Shown here: positions 1 through 5,074 of the stretch, one piece after another
Position numbering within the stretch: position 1 is the first letter of the stretch
How the letters are laid out: the number at the start of each line of letters is the position of its first letter
NCBI GenBank assembly: GCA_002436505.1
Contig: DJML01000083.1
Coordinates: 1 to 5,074, forward strand
Length of the DNA: 5,074 bases
Reading direction: 5' to 3'
Source: Bacteroidetes bacterium UBA6491
Lineage (GTDB): Bacteria; Bacteroidota; Bacteroidia; NS11-12g; UBA9320
Translations under genes and position numbers: made by a program
Notes under the pieces: generated by a model
Database searches by the model: none
Seen by the model: only the letters and a program-made list of their open reading frames with translations
What the model was told of the DNA's origin: nothing

Positions 1-1197
1 GGTTGAAATATCTGTCAGTATGGTATTCTCATTAACTTCCAAAGACGTTTTAGTCGCCACAAAGTCAGCTACAGGAATCAGGTTATCGATTGTGACCGCC
101 CGTATAACATTGTAATATATATCTGTCACATAAAGTGTATATCCGCCATCATAGGCTACCTCTCCTAATCTTCCAAATCGAGCATCCGGACCTACGCCAT
201 CTTTATTTCCAGCACTTGTGGCACTTCCGGCAAAGGTAAATACTGTATCATTTGGAATATCTATGACACGGATCGTGCCTTCATCAGCGACGTAAATAAG
301 GCCGTTTACGACAGCGATACCTCTTGGTGCACGGAACCTTGCCTGATCCAAGGTACCATTTGTAATTGAAACACTGCCTGATTTTCCGGCAACTGTCGTG
401 GTTTTTCCGGTTATGATATTCAGCATTCTGACACTTGAGTTGCCAAAATCAGTGATCACAATATTATTGGCATCATATTCAGCAACGCCATACGGTAAGC
501 TATAGGTTGCGGCTGTACCCATCCCGTCACTTGAACCTGCCGTGCCTGATTGGCCCGCTATTGTACTCACCACTGCTCCTGCTGTCATTTTTCGGATCAT
601 ATGATTACCGAAATCGGTGACGTAGAAATTGCCGTCTGATGCAAGGACTATGCCTTTTGGCGAATTAAATCTAGCCGCTGTTCCGGTACCGTTTTTATCA
701 CCAGAAGTACCAAAATTTGAGACCGGTGCTGCTCCGGCAAAAGTAGATGCGATCTGTCCACTGCCAATGCTGCCAAACTTTGTCAGTTTGCGAATCGCAT
801 GGTTTTCTGAATCAACGATAAATGCATCTCTGTTAGCATCACAAACTACGGATGTTGGTGCATAATATGCAGCAGCATTGCCCGTTCCGTTTTTATATCC
901 CAGGGAAAAGGATGCATCTCCCTGTGCTCCGGACCTGTTATAGACCGTGGTCCCTTTAATTAGTCGAATCTTGTTCCTTTCAGCAACGTACATGTTGCCA
1001 TCAGAGTCCCAACCAATGCCACTTGGTTCATAAAAATGTGCCTGATCTACACTAATGGAAGAATTGTCGACGTTTTCCCAGGGGTTACTTGTATTCTCTA
1101 CACCTGCGAAGGTCGTAACCGTTTGAGCATTTGTGTAAATGGCACCAAAAAGCACCATAAAAAAGGTTAAAAATAAATTTCTCATATGCAATTTCAT
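1..1197 (-). CDS. Secreted NHL-repeat beta-propeller protein with a PKD domain (C-terminus outside window)
   Basis: An open frame of 399 codons runs off the left edge with no stop. Residues 1-24 form a signal peptide (MKLHMRNLFL, then a hydrophobic stretch ending TNAQ), so the protein is exported. About six NHL units follow, near residues 56-81, 112-138, 177-204, 232-260, 288-312 and 340-368. Typical pieces are SPKGIVLASDGNFYVTD and NHMIRKM. They are joined by linkers with FAG/IAG/VAG (30, 153, 213, 269, 322) and (D/N)G-G-A-ARF motifs, which suggests a six-bladed propeller. From residue 374 the text PVADFVATKTSLEVNENT matches the start of a PKD domain. By analogy with Bacteroidota proteins of this kind, a type IX secretion sorting tail may lie off the window. 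The exact role is unknown; extracellular binding or adhesion is inference. Met5 (1185) is an alternative start and would leave a longer leader after the nearby promoter-like motif. The family call is firm. Confidence 0.88.
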   Translation of the reverse strand, partial: MKLHMRNLFLTFFMVLFGAIYTNAQTVTTFAGVENTSNPWENVDNSSISVDQAHFYEPSGIGWDSDGNMYVAERNKIRLIKGTTVYNRSGAQGDASFSLGYKNGTGNAAAYYAPTSVVCDANRDAFIVDSENHAIRKLTKFGSIGSGQIASTFAGAAPVSNFGTSGDKNGTGTAARFNSPKGIVLASDGNFYVTDFGNHMIRKMTAGAVVSTIAGQSGTAGSSDGMGTAATYSLPYGVAEYDANNIVITDFGNSSVRMLNIITGKTTTVAGKSGSVSITNGTLDQARFRAPRGIAVVNGLIYVADEGTIRVIDIPNDTVFTFAGSATSAGNKDGVGPDARFGRLGEVAYDGGYTLYVTDIYYNVIRAVTIDNLIPVADFVATKTSLEVNENTILTDIST

Positions 1198-1210
1198 TAC
1201 TTTATCGAAC

Positions 1211-1218
1211 CAAATTTA
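1211..1218 (-). promoter_or_regulatory. Possible -7 promoter element of the NHL-repeat gene
   Basis: TAAATTTG on the minus strand matches the Bacteroidota -7 consensus TAnnTTTG exactly and ends 13 bases before the ATG at 1197. I see no good TTG/TTTG -33 partner at 17-23 bases; the nearest TTG is 14 bases upstream. The implied leader is only about 10 bases, or about 22 if translation starts at 1185. This is suggestive only. Confidence 0.35.
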
Positions 1219-1286
1219 AGCAATTTGAAAGACAACTCCATTTTCACATGCTGGTCTAAGGAGAGAAGGACAATGAATTATTAGAA

Positions 1287-1303
1287 CCGAACATAGTGTT
1301 CGG
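1287..1303 (-). terminator. Hairpin after purC, possible terminator
   Basis: A perfect 7-bp inverted repeat (CCGAACA / TGTTCGG) with a 3-base loop begins 16 bases after the purC stop codon. On the minus strand it is followed by TTCTAATAATT, which is only a weak T tract. Its position between purC and the separately promoted NHL gene fits a terminator. The poor T tract means it may instead be a 3' end-stabilising stem. Confidence 0.5.
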
Positions 1304-1319
1304 AGAATCTGACAGGTAT

Positions 1320-2282
1320 CTATTTCGACGCCTGGTTCAGGTAATTGGTGATAAAAGTATTCACAGAGTTCTCAATTGTTTCTGTGATATTGCTGTAAGA
1401 CCTCTTAACAAATTGTTCCCCTGTTATTTGCTCATACAGTTCAATGTAGCGGTTAACGACAGTCTCAATAAAGTCCTGGGTCATTTCTGGTATCACTTCA
1501 CCTTCCCTGCCCTGAAAACCCTGTTCAATAAGCCACTCCCGAACAAATTCCTTTGACAACTGTCTTTGCTTACCGCCTTTGGCCTGTATCTCTTCGTAAC
1601 CTTCCTTATAGAAGTACCTTGATGAATCCGGTGTATGGATCTCGTCTATCAGGTAGACCTTTCCATCTCTTTCACCAAATTCATATTTAGTATCTACTAA
1701 TATCAGTCCTCGTTCTTCGGCGAATCGCGTTCCGGCTTCAAACAGCTGCATCGAATAACTTTGAATTTTATCCAACTGCCTCTTTTTCAATACCTTTTGC
1801 TCGTGAAGTTCTTTCAAGGAGATGTCAGTATCATGTCCCGATTTACTTTTGGTCGTAGGTGTAAGTATCGGTTCTGGCAATTTGTCATTTTCCTTTAATC
1901 CGTCGGGTAGTTTCACTCCGCAGATCTCCCTGCCTCCATCACGATAAACGCGCCAGGCATGTCCGGCGAGATATCCCCGCACCACCATTTCCACCGGGTA
2001 TGGTTCGCAACGCAAACCAATAGTAACATGTGGATCCGGTTCACCAAGTTTCCAGTTAGGCACAATATCTGCCGTAAGGTCAAGAAATTTTGAAGCTATC
2101 TGATTCAATACCTGCCCTTTGAAAGGGATGGGATGAGGCAGAACACAGTCAAAAGCCGAAATACGGTCAGTAGCAACCAGCACCAGAAGGTCATGGTCGA
2201 TATCATAAACATCTCGCACCTTACCTCTGGTAAAGTTTCGTTGATGTTTGAAGAACAGATTCGTTGATACTAATGCATCCAT
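1320..2282 (-). CDS. purC: Phosphoribosylaminoimidazole-succinocarboxamide synthase (SAICAR synthetase)
   Basis: This cytosolic enzyme joins CAIR and aspartate using ATP to give SAICAR in de novo purine synthesis. The 320-residue product has the expected landmarks in order: GKVRDVYDI (20-28, nucleotide-binding region), ATDRISAFD (37-45), FKGQVLNQI (54-62), the first family signature around YPVEMVVRGYLAGHAW (95-110), LVDTKYEFG (195-203, second signature) and DEIHTPDSSRYF (213-224). The length fits the long PurC form found in Bacteroidota and yeast rather than the roughly 240-residue E. coli form. The frame stays open to an ATG at 2321, but that codon lies inside the spacer of a good promoter motif, so Met at 2282 is chosen; alignment with homologues also begins there. 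Residue 108 is His where many family members have Ser. The last 27 residues, after FVKR, form a tail beyond the usual conserved end. The identification is secure. Confidence 0.97.
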   Translation of the reverse strand: MDALVSTNLFFKHQRNFTRGKVRDVYDIDHDLLVLVATDRISAFDCVLPHPIPFKGQVLNQIASKFLDLTADIVPNWKLGEPDPHVTIGLRCEPYPVEMVVRGYLAGHAWRVYRDGGREICGVKLPDGLKENDKLPEPILTPTTKSKSGHDTDISLKELHEQKVLKKRQLDKIQSYSMQLFEAGTRFAEERGLILVDTKYEFGERDGKVYLIDEIHTPDSSRYFYKEGYEEIQAKGGKQRQLSKEFVREWLIEQGFQGREGEVIPEMTQDFIETVVNRYIELYEQITGEQFVKRSYSNITETIENSVNTFITNYLNQASK

Positions 2283-2302
2283 GTTTGTTCCAAATTGGAA
2301 TT

Positions 2303-2332
2303 CAAATCTAGCAGAACTCATAGCTTCTCAAA
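2303..2332 (-). promoter_or_regulatory. Bacteroidota-type promoter of purC
   Basis: On the minus strand TTTG (2332-2329), an 18-base spacer and TAGATTTG (2310-2303) match the TTTG / TAnnTTTG consensus at both elements. The -7 element ends 20 bases before the ATG at 2282, giving a short leader with no Shine-Dalgarno sequence, as is usual in this phylum. The alternative purC ATG at 2321 falls inside the spacer and would not be transcribed from here. Confidence 0.7.
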
Positions 2333-2368
2333 AGATAAAGTGATAATATTTAATTCAGATGACTTCAA

Positions 2369-3376
2369 TCAGATAGTTTCTTGATGATTTTTAGTGATAA
2401 AATCCAGGGTATCAATATTGTCAGCAAACCATGCCAATGGCGGAAACTGGCTTTCCCCAAACGGCGTGTCGCAAAGATCTGTTGCAGAACCGACCACTGC
2501 CTGGATCTCATCTCGCTGGTTTTGAATGGCTGCCCTGACATCGTCAAGGGATCCGTAGCGTGAAAAATACAAGGTTCCTAAAGGAGAGTGGATGTCACTT
2601 GTTTCTTTAACACAAATGGAACCGGTGTCATAGAACGGGTCCTTATTCAGTAGCCATATTGCCTTGTGATAGGTGTAATTATTGGCATATTTATGATTAT
2701 TCATCACTTCGCCGTGCTTGTCAAGTGCCTTAAGAAACCGCTGCAATGTTTCTTCATCAGGTAAAAATACCGAAGAAACATTCCTGCATCCTTTACCGAA
2801 ATAACTAAATACATCCACACTTAATTTGTTCAGGTCTTCTTCCGATTCGGTGCCTGTGAGAACAGCCACTGAGGTCCTGTTCTTCCTTATCAGGTGTGGT
2901 ATATCCCTGAAATAATATTCAAAATATCTTGCCGTATTGTTTGAACCAGTTGCAATCACCATATCCACCTCATTCATACGTTCAACCTTCGTGATCCTGT
3001 CCTTGAGGGTAGGATCTATTCTGTGCATGCTTTCTACTACGTAATCAATAAGGACCTCATCATCTGAAGAAGGTTTATAGCTTACCCGGTAACCCGCAAG
3101 GATCGCACACATAAGGTCATGGAAACCAACAAGAGGTACATTGCCTGCCATTACTATGCCCACAGTGGACTCTTTCCGTTCCAAGACAGGATAAGCTGAG
3201 ACAAAATTCAACAGGTTTTCAGTTGTAAGAATTTTTTTCCAGTGGCCTACTGCTGTTCTTATGCCATCTTTTGTAAACCAGCCATTTCTGGCTATTGCTT
3301 TTTCCAAAAGGTCGTCATCAAGGTTCCAGCGTTGTGCCGCCTTATGAAGAGTCGTTATTTCCTTATCACTTCCCAT
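2369..3376 (-). CDS. LuxC-family acyl-CoA reductase
   Basis: The 335-residue protein belongs to the LuxC-like acyl-CoA reductase family (aldehyde dehydrogenase fold). Members reduce an activated fatty acyl group to a fatty aldehyde with NAD(P)H through a cysteine thioester. Visible landmarks are NGWFTKDGI (31-39), VGIVMAGNVPLVGFHD (72-87, cofactor-domain motif), VIATGSNNTARYFEYYF (140-156), RKNRTSVAVLTG (164-175), FGKGCRNVSSVF (193-204, with Cys197 the likely nucleophile), HKYANNYTY (228-236) and TPFGESQ (304-310). It strongly resembles the stand-alone version common in Bacteroidota, which lacks the luxD, luxE and luxAB partners of luminescence operons. It starts 39 bases after the acyltransferase stop codon but has its own promoter-like motif. 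The real substrate and physiological role are unknown to me; a link to the neighbouring acyltransferase is inference from position. The start has no competing in-frame ATG nearby. Confidence 0.9.
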   Translation of the reverse strand: MGSDKEITTLHKAAQRWNLDDDLLEKAIARNGWFTKDGIRTAVGHWKKILTTENLLNFVSAYPVLERKESTVGIVMAGNVPLVGFHDLMCAILAGYRVSYKPSSDDEVLIDYVVESMHRIDPTLKDRITKVERMNEVDMVIATGSNNTARYFEYYFRDIPHLIRKNRTSVAVLTGTESEEDLNKLSVDVFSYFGKGCRNVSSVFLPDEETLQRFLKALDKHGEVMNNHKYANNYTYHKAIWLLNKDPFYDTGSICVKETSDIHSPLGTLYFSRYGSLDDVRAAIQNQRDEIQAVVGSATDLCDTPFGESQFPPLAWFADNIDTLDFITKNHQETI

Positions 3377-3386
3377 ATGATCATAA

Positions 3387-3419
3387 CAAATCTATGCTTG
3401 AACAAATACCGGTCATCAA
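3387..3419 (-). promoter_or_regulatory. Probable promoter of the acyl-CoA reductase gene
   Basis: On the minus strand TTG (3419-3417), a 22-base spacer and TAGATTTG (3394-3387) fit the Bacteroidota consensus. The TTG overlaps the stop codon of the upstream acyltransferase gene. The -7 octamer is identical to that of purC. Only 10 bases separate it from the start codon, so the transcript would be nearly leaderless. A 10-bp palindrome, TATGATCATA (3376-3385), touches the start codon. Confidence 0.55.
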
Positions 3420-4288
3420 TACTTCAGATGGTGCTTCCACCTTCTGTGCGACCACAGCCAAAGCTCCGGTTTCTGAACGATCTGTTCTGTTAATTTGTCT
3501 GTATGCTTTTGAGTTATTTGCTCTGCGGTTAAATTATCTCCGGGCTCTGATACTATTTCAGCACAAAGGTCATAATATCCGCGTTTATTTCGATCGATTT
3601 TTATAAAAACTACCGGCAGAGAAAAACGTACCGCTAATTTTCCAACCCCATTATATGTTAAAACCGGTTTGCCTATAAATTCAACTTCAATACTGTTGTC
3701 CTTTGGAGGTGACTGGTCTGCAATAAATGCGGTAGCATGTGGAACATCTTTAAGGCCTGCCCATTCCCTGAGAACCGAATTGGCCTCTATTACACTCGCT
3801 CCGTGACGTGTCCTCATCCGGGTGATCCCATTTTCAAAAGCCTTGTTTTTCATTTTCCTGTAAAGCACGATGAACTTTTGCTGTAAATGATGCTGAAAAA
3901 CCTGACCTATCATCTCCCAGTTGCCGTAGTGGCCAAGCACAAGGATACAACTTTTACCTTCTTTATAGTACGATTTAAATATATCCATATCGGACAGCGT
4001 ACATCTCTTCTCAAGCGTTTTCATTCTTACAGAAATAAGCTTTACAGACTCAACCATAAGGTCGCACAGGTATTTGTAATATCGCTTTTCTAACGCTTTT
4101 CTTTCTGACGACGATTTATCCGGGAACGCATGTTCTAGATTTATACGTACCACTTCTCTTCGGTAACCTATAAAGTAATAGATCACTATAAAAAATAGGT
4201 CTGAAATGACATATAATACCCGATACGGAAGAAGAGACATCGGATAAAGGATGGCAACAGCGAGGTAAAATCCGATTGATCTGATCAT
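3416..4288 (-). CDS. Lysophospholipid / lipid A-type acyltransferase (LpxL/HtrB family)
   Basis: The 290-residue protein belongs to the bacterial lipid A biosynthesis acyltransferase family, inner-membrane enzymes that move an acyl chain from acyl-ACP or acyl-CoA to a lipid acceptor on the cytoplasmic face. A hydrophobic N-terminal anchor covers about residues 6-40. Then come NLEHAFPDKS (50-59), a family landmark, and LGHYGNWE (118-125), which contains the catalytic H-x4-D/E pair His120 and Glu125. Next are FIADQSPPK (188-196), a hydrophobic stretch TYNGVGKLAVRFSLPVVF (211-228), and the closing WLWSHRRWKH (277-286), typical of the family's C-terminus. Length and start match Bacteroidota homologues. 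The acceptor could be the Kdo-lipid A precursor, or another lipid such as an ornithine lipid; sequence alone does not decide. No strong promoter is visible upstream, only a weak TTTCTTTG-like -7 match near the start. The acyl-CoA reductase follows on the same strand. Confidence 0.92.
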   Translation of the reverse strand: MIRSIGFYLAVAILYPMSLLPYRVLYVISDLFFIVIYYFIGYRREVVRINLEHAFPDKSSSERKALEKRYYKYLCDLMVESVKLISVRMKTLEKRCTLSDMDIFKSYYKEGKSCILVLGHYGNWEMIGQVFQHHLQQKFIVLYRKMKNKAFENGITRMRTRHGASVIEANSVLREWAGLKDVPHATAFIADQSPPKDNSIEVEFIGKPVLTYNGVGKLAVRFSLPVVFIKIDRNKRGYYDLCAEIVSEPGDNLTAEQITQKHTDKLTEQIVQKPELWLWSHRRWKHHLKY

Positions 4289-4396
4289 TTAACTTGCAAA
4301 GAAATACCTCAAAAGGAGTATTTTACACAACTTTGACCCTAAAAAATACAAACTACTGCGTTTTCATGTTTGTCTTAATAGCATCATAATAAGGCT

Positions 4397-4436
4397 CTAT
4401 TCACAATTTGTTAAAAACTTAATAAACTGTGGATAA
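4397..4436. promoter_or_regulatory. Pair of DnaA-box-like nonamers in the divergent intergenic region
   Basis: TGTGGATAA at 4428-4436 is the exact reverse complement of the strong DnaA box TTATCCACA. CTATTCACA at 4397-4405 matches TTATNCACA at 8 of 9 positions in the opposite orientation. They lie 22 bases apart and flank an AT-rich stretch (ttgttaaaaacttaataaac) between the divergent acyltransferase and YkuK-like genes. They could be a DnaA-regulated site, a minor DnaA-binding cluster or chance. Two boxes alone are too few to call a replication origin. Confidence 0.35.
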
Positions 4437-4455
4437 ATGAAATGATTAAACTTTG

Positions 4456-4935
4456 ATGAAGATGAAAATTTGGAGAAAACTGACCGGAGAACGACTTATA
4501 TCCCCCTTGCCCGAGGAAGTTGAAGGTGCTATATTAAGGGAAAAAGGACTGTACCGATTGAAGGTCTGCATTGGTTCTGACTCTCAGGTAAAAGGAGGAA
4601 TAACTGAATTTGCAACAGCCATTTGTTTCCTGAGGGAAGGCCGCGGGGGTTTTATTTTTCTAACGACATATAAAACCGAAAAAGAATTCGGCTTGCGTGA
4701 GCGTATGATCCAGGAAGTTGCAGATTCAATCGAGGTGGCCTACTCGCTTTGCACCATCTTCGACAAGCACGATGTAGAACTGGAAGTGCATGCAGATATA
4801 AATACTGACCCGCAGTTCAAATCAAATGTAGCGTTGAAAGAAGCAATGGGCTACATTCTTGGCATGGGCTATACTTTTAAAGCCAAGCCTGAAGCATTTG
4901 CCAGCTCATACTGTGCCAACAAGGTCGTCAAATAA
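4456..4935 (+). CDS. YkuK-family (DUF458) RNase H-like protein
   Basis: The 159-residue protein resembles the YkuK/DUF458 family, predicted to adopt the RNase H fold; no substrate is established that I know of. Landmarks are CIGSDSQVKGG (38-48), where Asp42 sits in the position of the first acidic residue of RNase H-like folds, FGLRERMIQEV (78-88), VHADIN (111-116, with Asp114) and KPEAFASSYCANK (144-156) near the end. The last acidic site expected of a classical DEDD-type centre is not obvious, because this stretch reads C-A-N-K, so nuclease activity should not be assumed. ATG at 4462 is an equally plausible start and a TTG at 4453 also extends the frame; there is no Shine-Dalgarno sequence to decide. 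It is divergent from the acyltransferase gene and 92 bases ahead of the E2 gene, with no clear promoter. The small basic N-terminus shows no signal peptide, so the protein is cytoplasmic. Confidence 0.85.
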   Translation: MKMKIWRKLTGERLISPLPEEVEGAILREKGLYRLKVCIGSDSQVKGGITEFATAICFLREGRGGFIFLTTYKTEKEFGLRERMIQEVADSIEVAYSLCTIFDKHDVELEVHADINTDPQFKSNVALKEAMGYILGMGYTFKAKPEAFASSYCANKVVK

Positions 4936-4944
4936 GGTCTTTGG

Positions 4945-5011
4945 TTCTGTTGAAGTTCAAAAATAAAAAGTGCATCTTTGCACCTCTGTTCAGCAGTGCT
5001 GATCAACAGAA
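4945..5011. repeat. Inverted TTCTGTTGA repeat and leader hairpin around the E2 promoter
   Basis: TTCTGTTGA at 4945-4953 and its exact reverse complement TCAACAGAA at 5003-5011 form a perfect 9-bp inverted repeat. The left arm overlaps the -33 element and the right arm lies in the leader. A third related copy, CTCTGTTCA (7 of 9), sits at 4984-4992. The segment 4986-5009 can also fold locally: CTGTT-CAGC pairs with GCTG-AACAG, with a 3-base loop and a 3-base bulge. Possible readings are operator sites or a stem at the 5' end of the mRNA. There is no T tract, so a terminator for the YkuK-like gene is less likely. Confidence 0.45.
4950..4980 (+). promoter_or_regulatory. Probable promoter of the E2 gene
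   Basis: TTG (4950-4952), a 20-base AT-rich spacer and CATCTTTG (4973-4980), continuing as TTTGCA, match the Bacteroidota consensus with one mismatch in the -7 element (C for the first T). Transcription would begin near 4985, giving a leader of about 40 bases. The motif lies 15 bases after the YkuK-like stop codon, so the E2 gene is probably transcribed independently. Confidence 0.55.
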
Positions 5012-5027
5012 ATTAAAGCGTTAATTA

Positions 5028-5074
5028 ATGGCATTATTTGATCTTATCATGCCCAAAATGGGCGAAAGTATTGC
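5028..5074 (+). CDS. 2-oxo acid dehydrogenase E2 subunit (dihydrolipoamide acyltransferase), N-terminal fragment
   Basis: Only 15 full codons are present, reading MALFDLIMPKMGESI. This is the opening of the lipoyl domain in E2 components of 2-oxo acid dehydrogenase complexes, where the stretch MPKMGESI is highly characteristic. E2 carries the acyl group on a lipoyl-lysine swinging arm and transfers it to CoA in the cytosol. The lipoylated lysine, subunit-binding domain and catalytic domain lie beyond the right edge. The fragment cannot tell whether the complex acts on pyruvate, 2-oxoglutarate or branched-chain 2-oxo acids, so no symbol is given. A weak AT stem (AATTAA / TTAATT, 5011-5026) sits just before the ATG, and no Shine-Dalgarno sequence is present. 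Confidence 0.85.
   Translation, partial: MALFDLIMPKMGESI

Noticed and set aside
629..865. 78-codon plus-strand open frame
   Set aside because: It lies wholly inside the minus-strand NHL-repeat gene, whose translation shows strong repeat structure; the plus-strand product resembles nothing.
1357..1365. GTATTCACA, another 8-of-9 DnaA-box match
   Set aside because: It lies inside the purC coding region, shows that single 8-of-9 matches arise by chance, and has no neighbouring boxes.
1296..1556. 86-codon plus-strand frame opposite the purC 3' end
   Set aside because: It is antisense to the conserved C-terminal half of PurC, and its start falls in the purC hairpin.
3377..3400. Out-of-frame ATG just upstream of the acyl-CoA reductase start (ATG ATC ATA TGG...)
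   Set aside because: It gives a nine-codon frame that stops within the gene; no sign that it is a functional leader peptide.
3242..3606. Two overlapping plus-strand frames across the acyl-CoA reductase / acyltransferase junction
   Set aside because: They are antisense to two clearly conserved proteins and have no recognisable motifs or promoter.
4289..4455. Possible chromosomal replication origin
   Set aside because: Only two box-like nonamers are present, with no dnaA, dnaN or further box cluster in view; kept as a finding rather than called as an origin.
4970..4983. GTGCA-TCTT-TGCAC hairpin followed, on the minus strand, by a T-rich tract, resembling a leftward terminator
   Set aside because: No minus-strand gene is seen to its right within the window, and the bases are better explained as the -7 region of the E2 promoter.

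Overview
The window reads as ordinary chromosomal DNA from a member of the Bacteroidota. This rests on close resemblance of the proteins to Bacteroidota family members (long-form PurC, stand-alone LuxC-type acyl-CoA reductase, YkuK-like protein), on the absence of Shine-Dalgarno sequences, and on promoter-like motifs of the Bacteroidota sigma factor (TTG/TTTG, about 18-22 bases, then TAnnTTTG) ahead of several genes. I cannot name a genus.

Layout. Four genes run leftward on the minus strand. From right to left they are a lipid A-type lysophospholipid acyltransferase (4288-3416), a LuxC-family acyl-CoA reductase (3376-2369), purC for purine synthesis (2282-1320), and a secreted NHL-repeat beta-propeller protein that enters a PKD domain as it leaves the window (1197 to beyond 1). 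Two genes run rightward: a YkuK/DUF458 RNase H-like protein (4456-4935) and the first 15 codons of a 2-oxo acid dehydrogenase E2 subunit (5028 onward). The AT-rich divergent gap 4289-4455 carries one perfect and one near-perfect DnaA-box-like nonamer. No gene-free stretch exceeds 300 bases.

How the genes relate. The acyltransferase and acyl-CoA reductase are 39 bases apart on the same strand and both use activated acyl chains, so a shared role in lipid metabolism is plausible but unproven. The reductase has its own promoter-like motif, as do purC and the E2 gene. The set therefore looks like loosely packed, individually promoted housekeeping genes rather than one operon. The secreted propeller protein is unrelated to its neighbours and follows a hairpin just after purC.

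I see no mobile element, CRISPR array, tRNA, rRNA or defence cassette, and no convincing undescribed system. The points most worth a second look are the DnaA-box pair, the repeated TCTGTT elements around the E2 promoter, the LuxC-type reductase/acyltransferase pair, and the purC start codon, where a longer reading frame runs back into the promoter.
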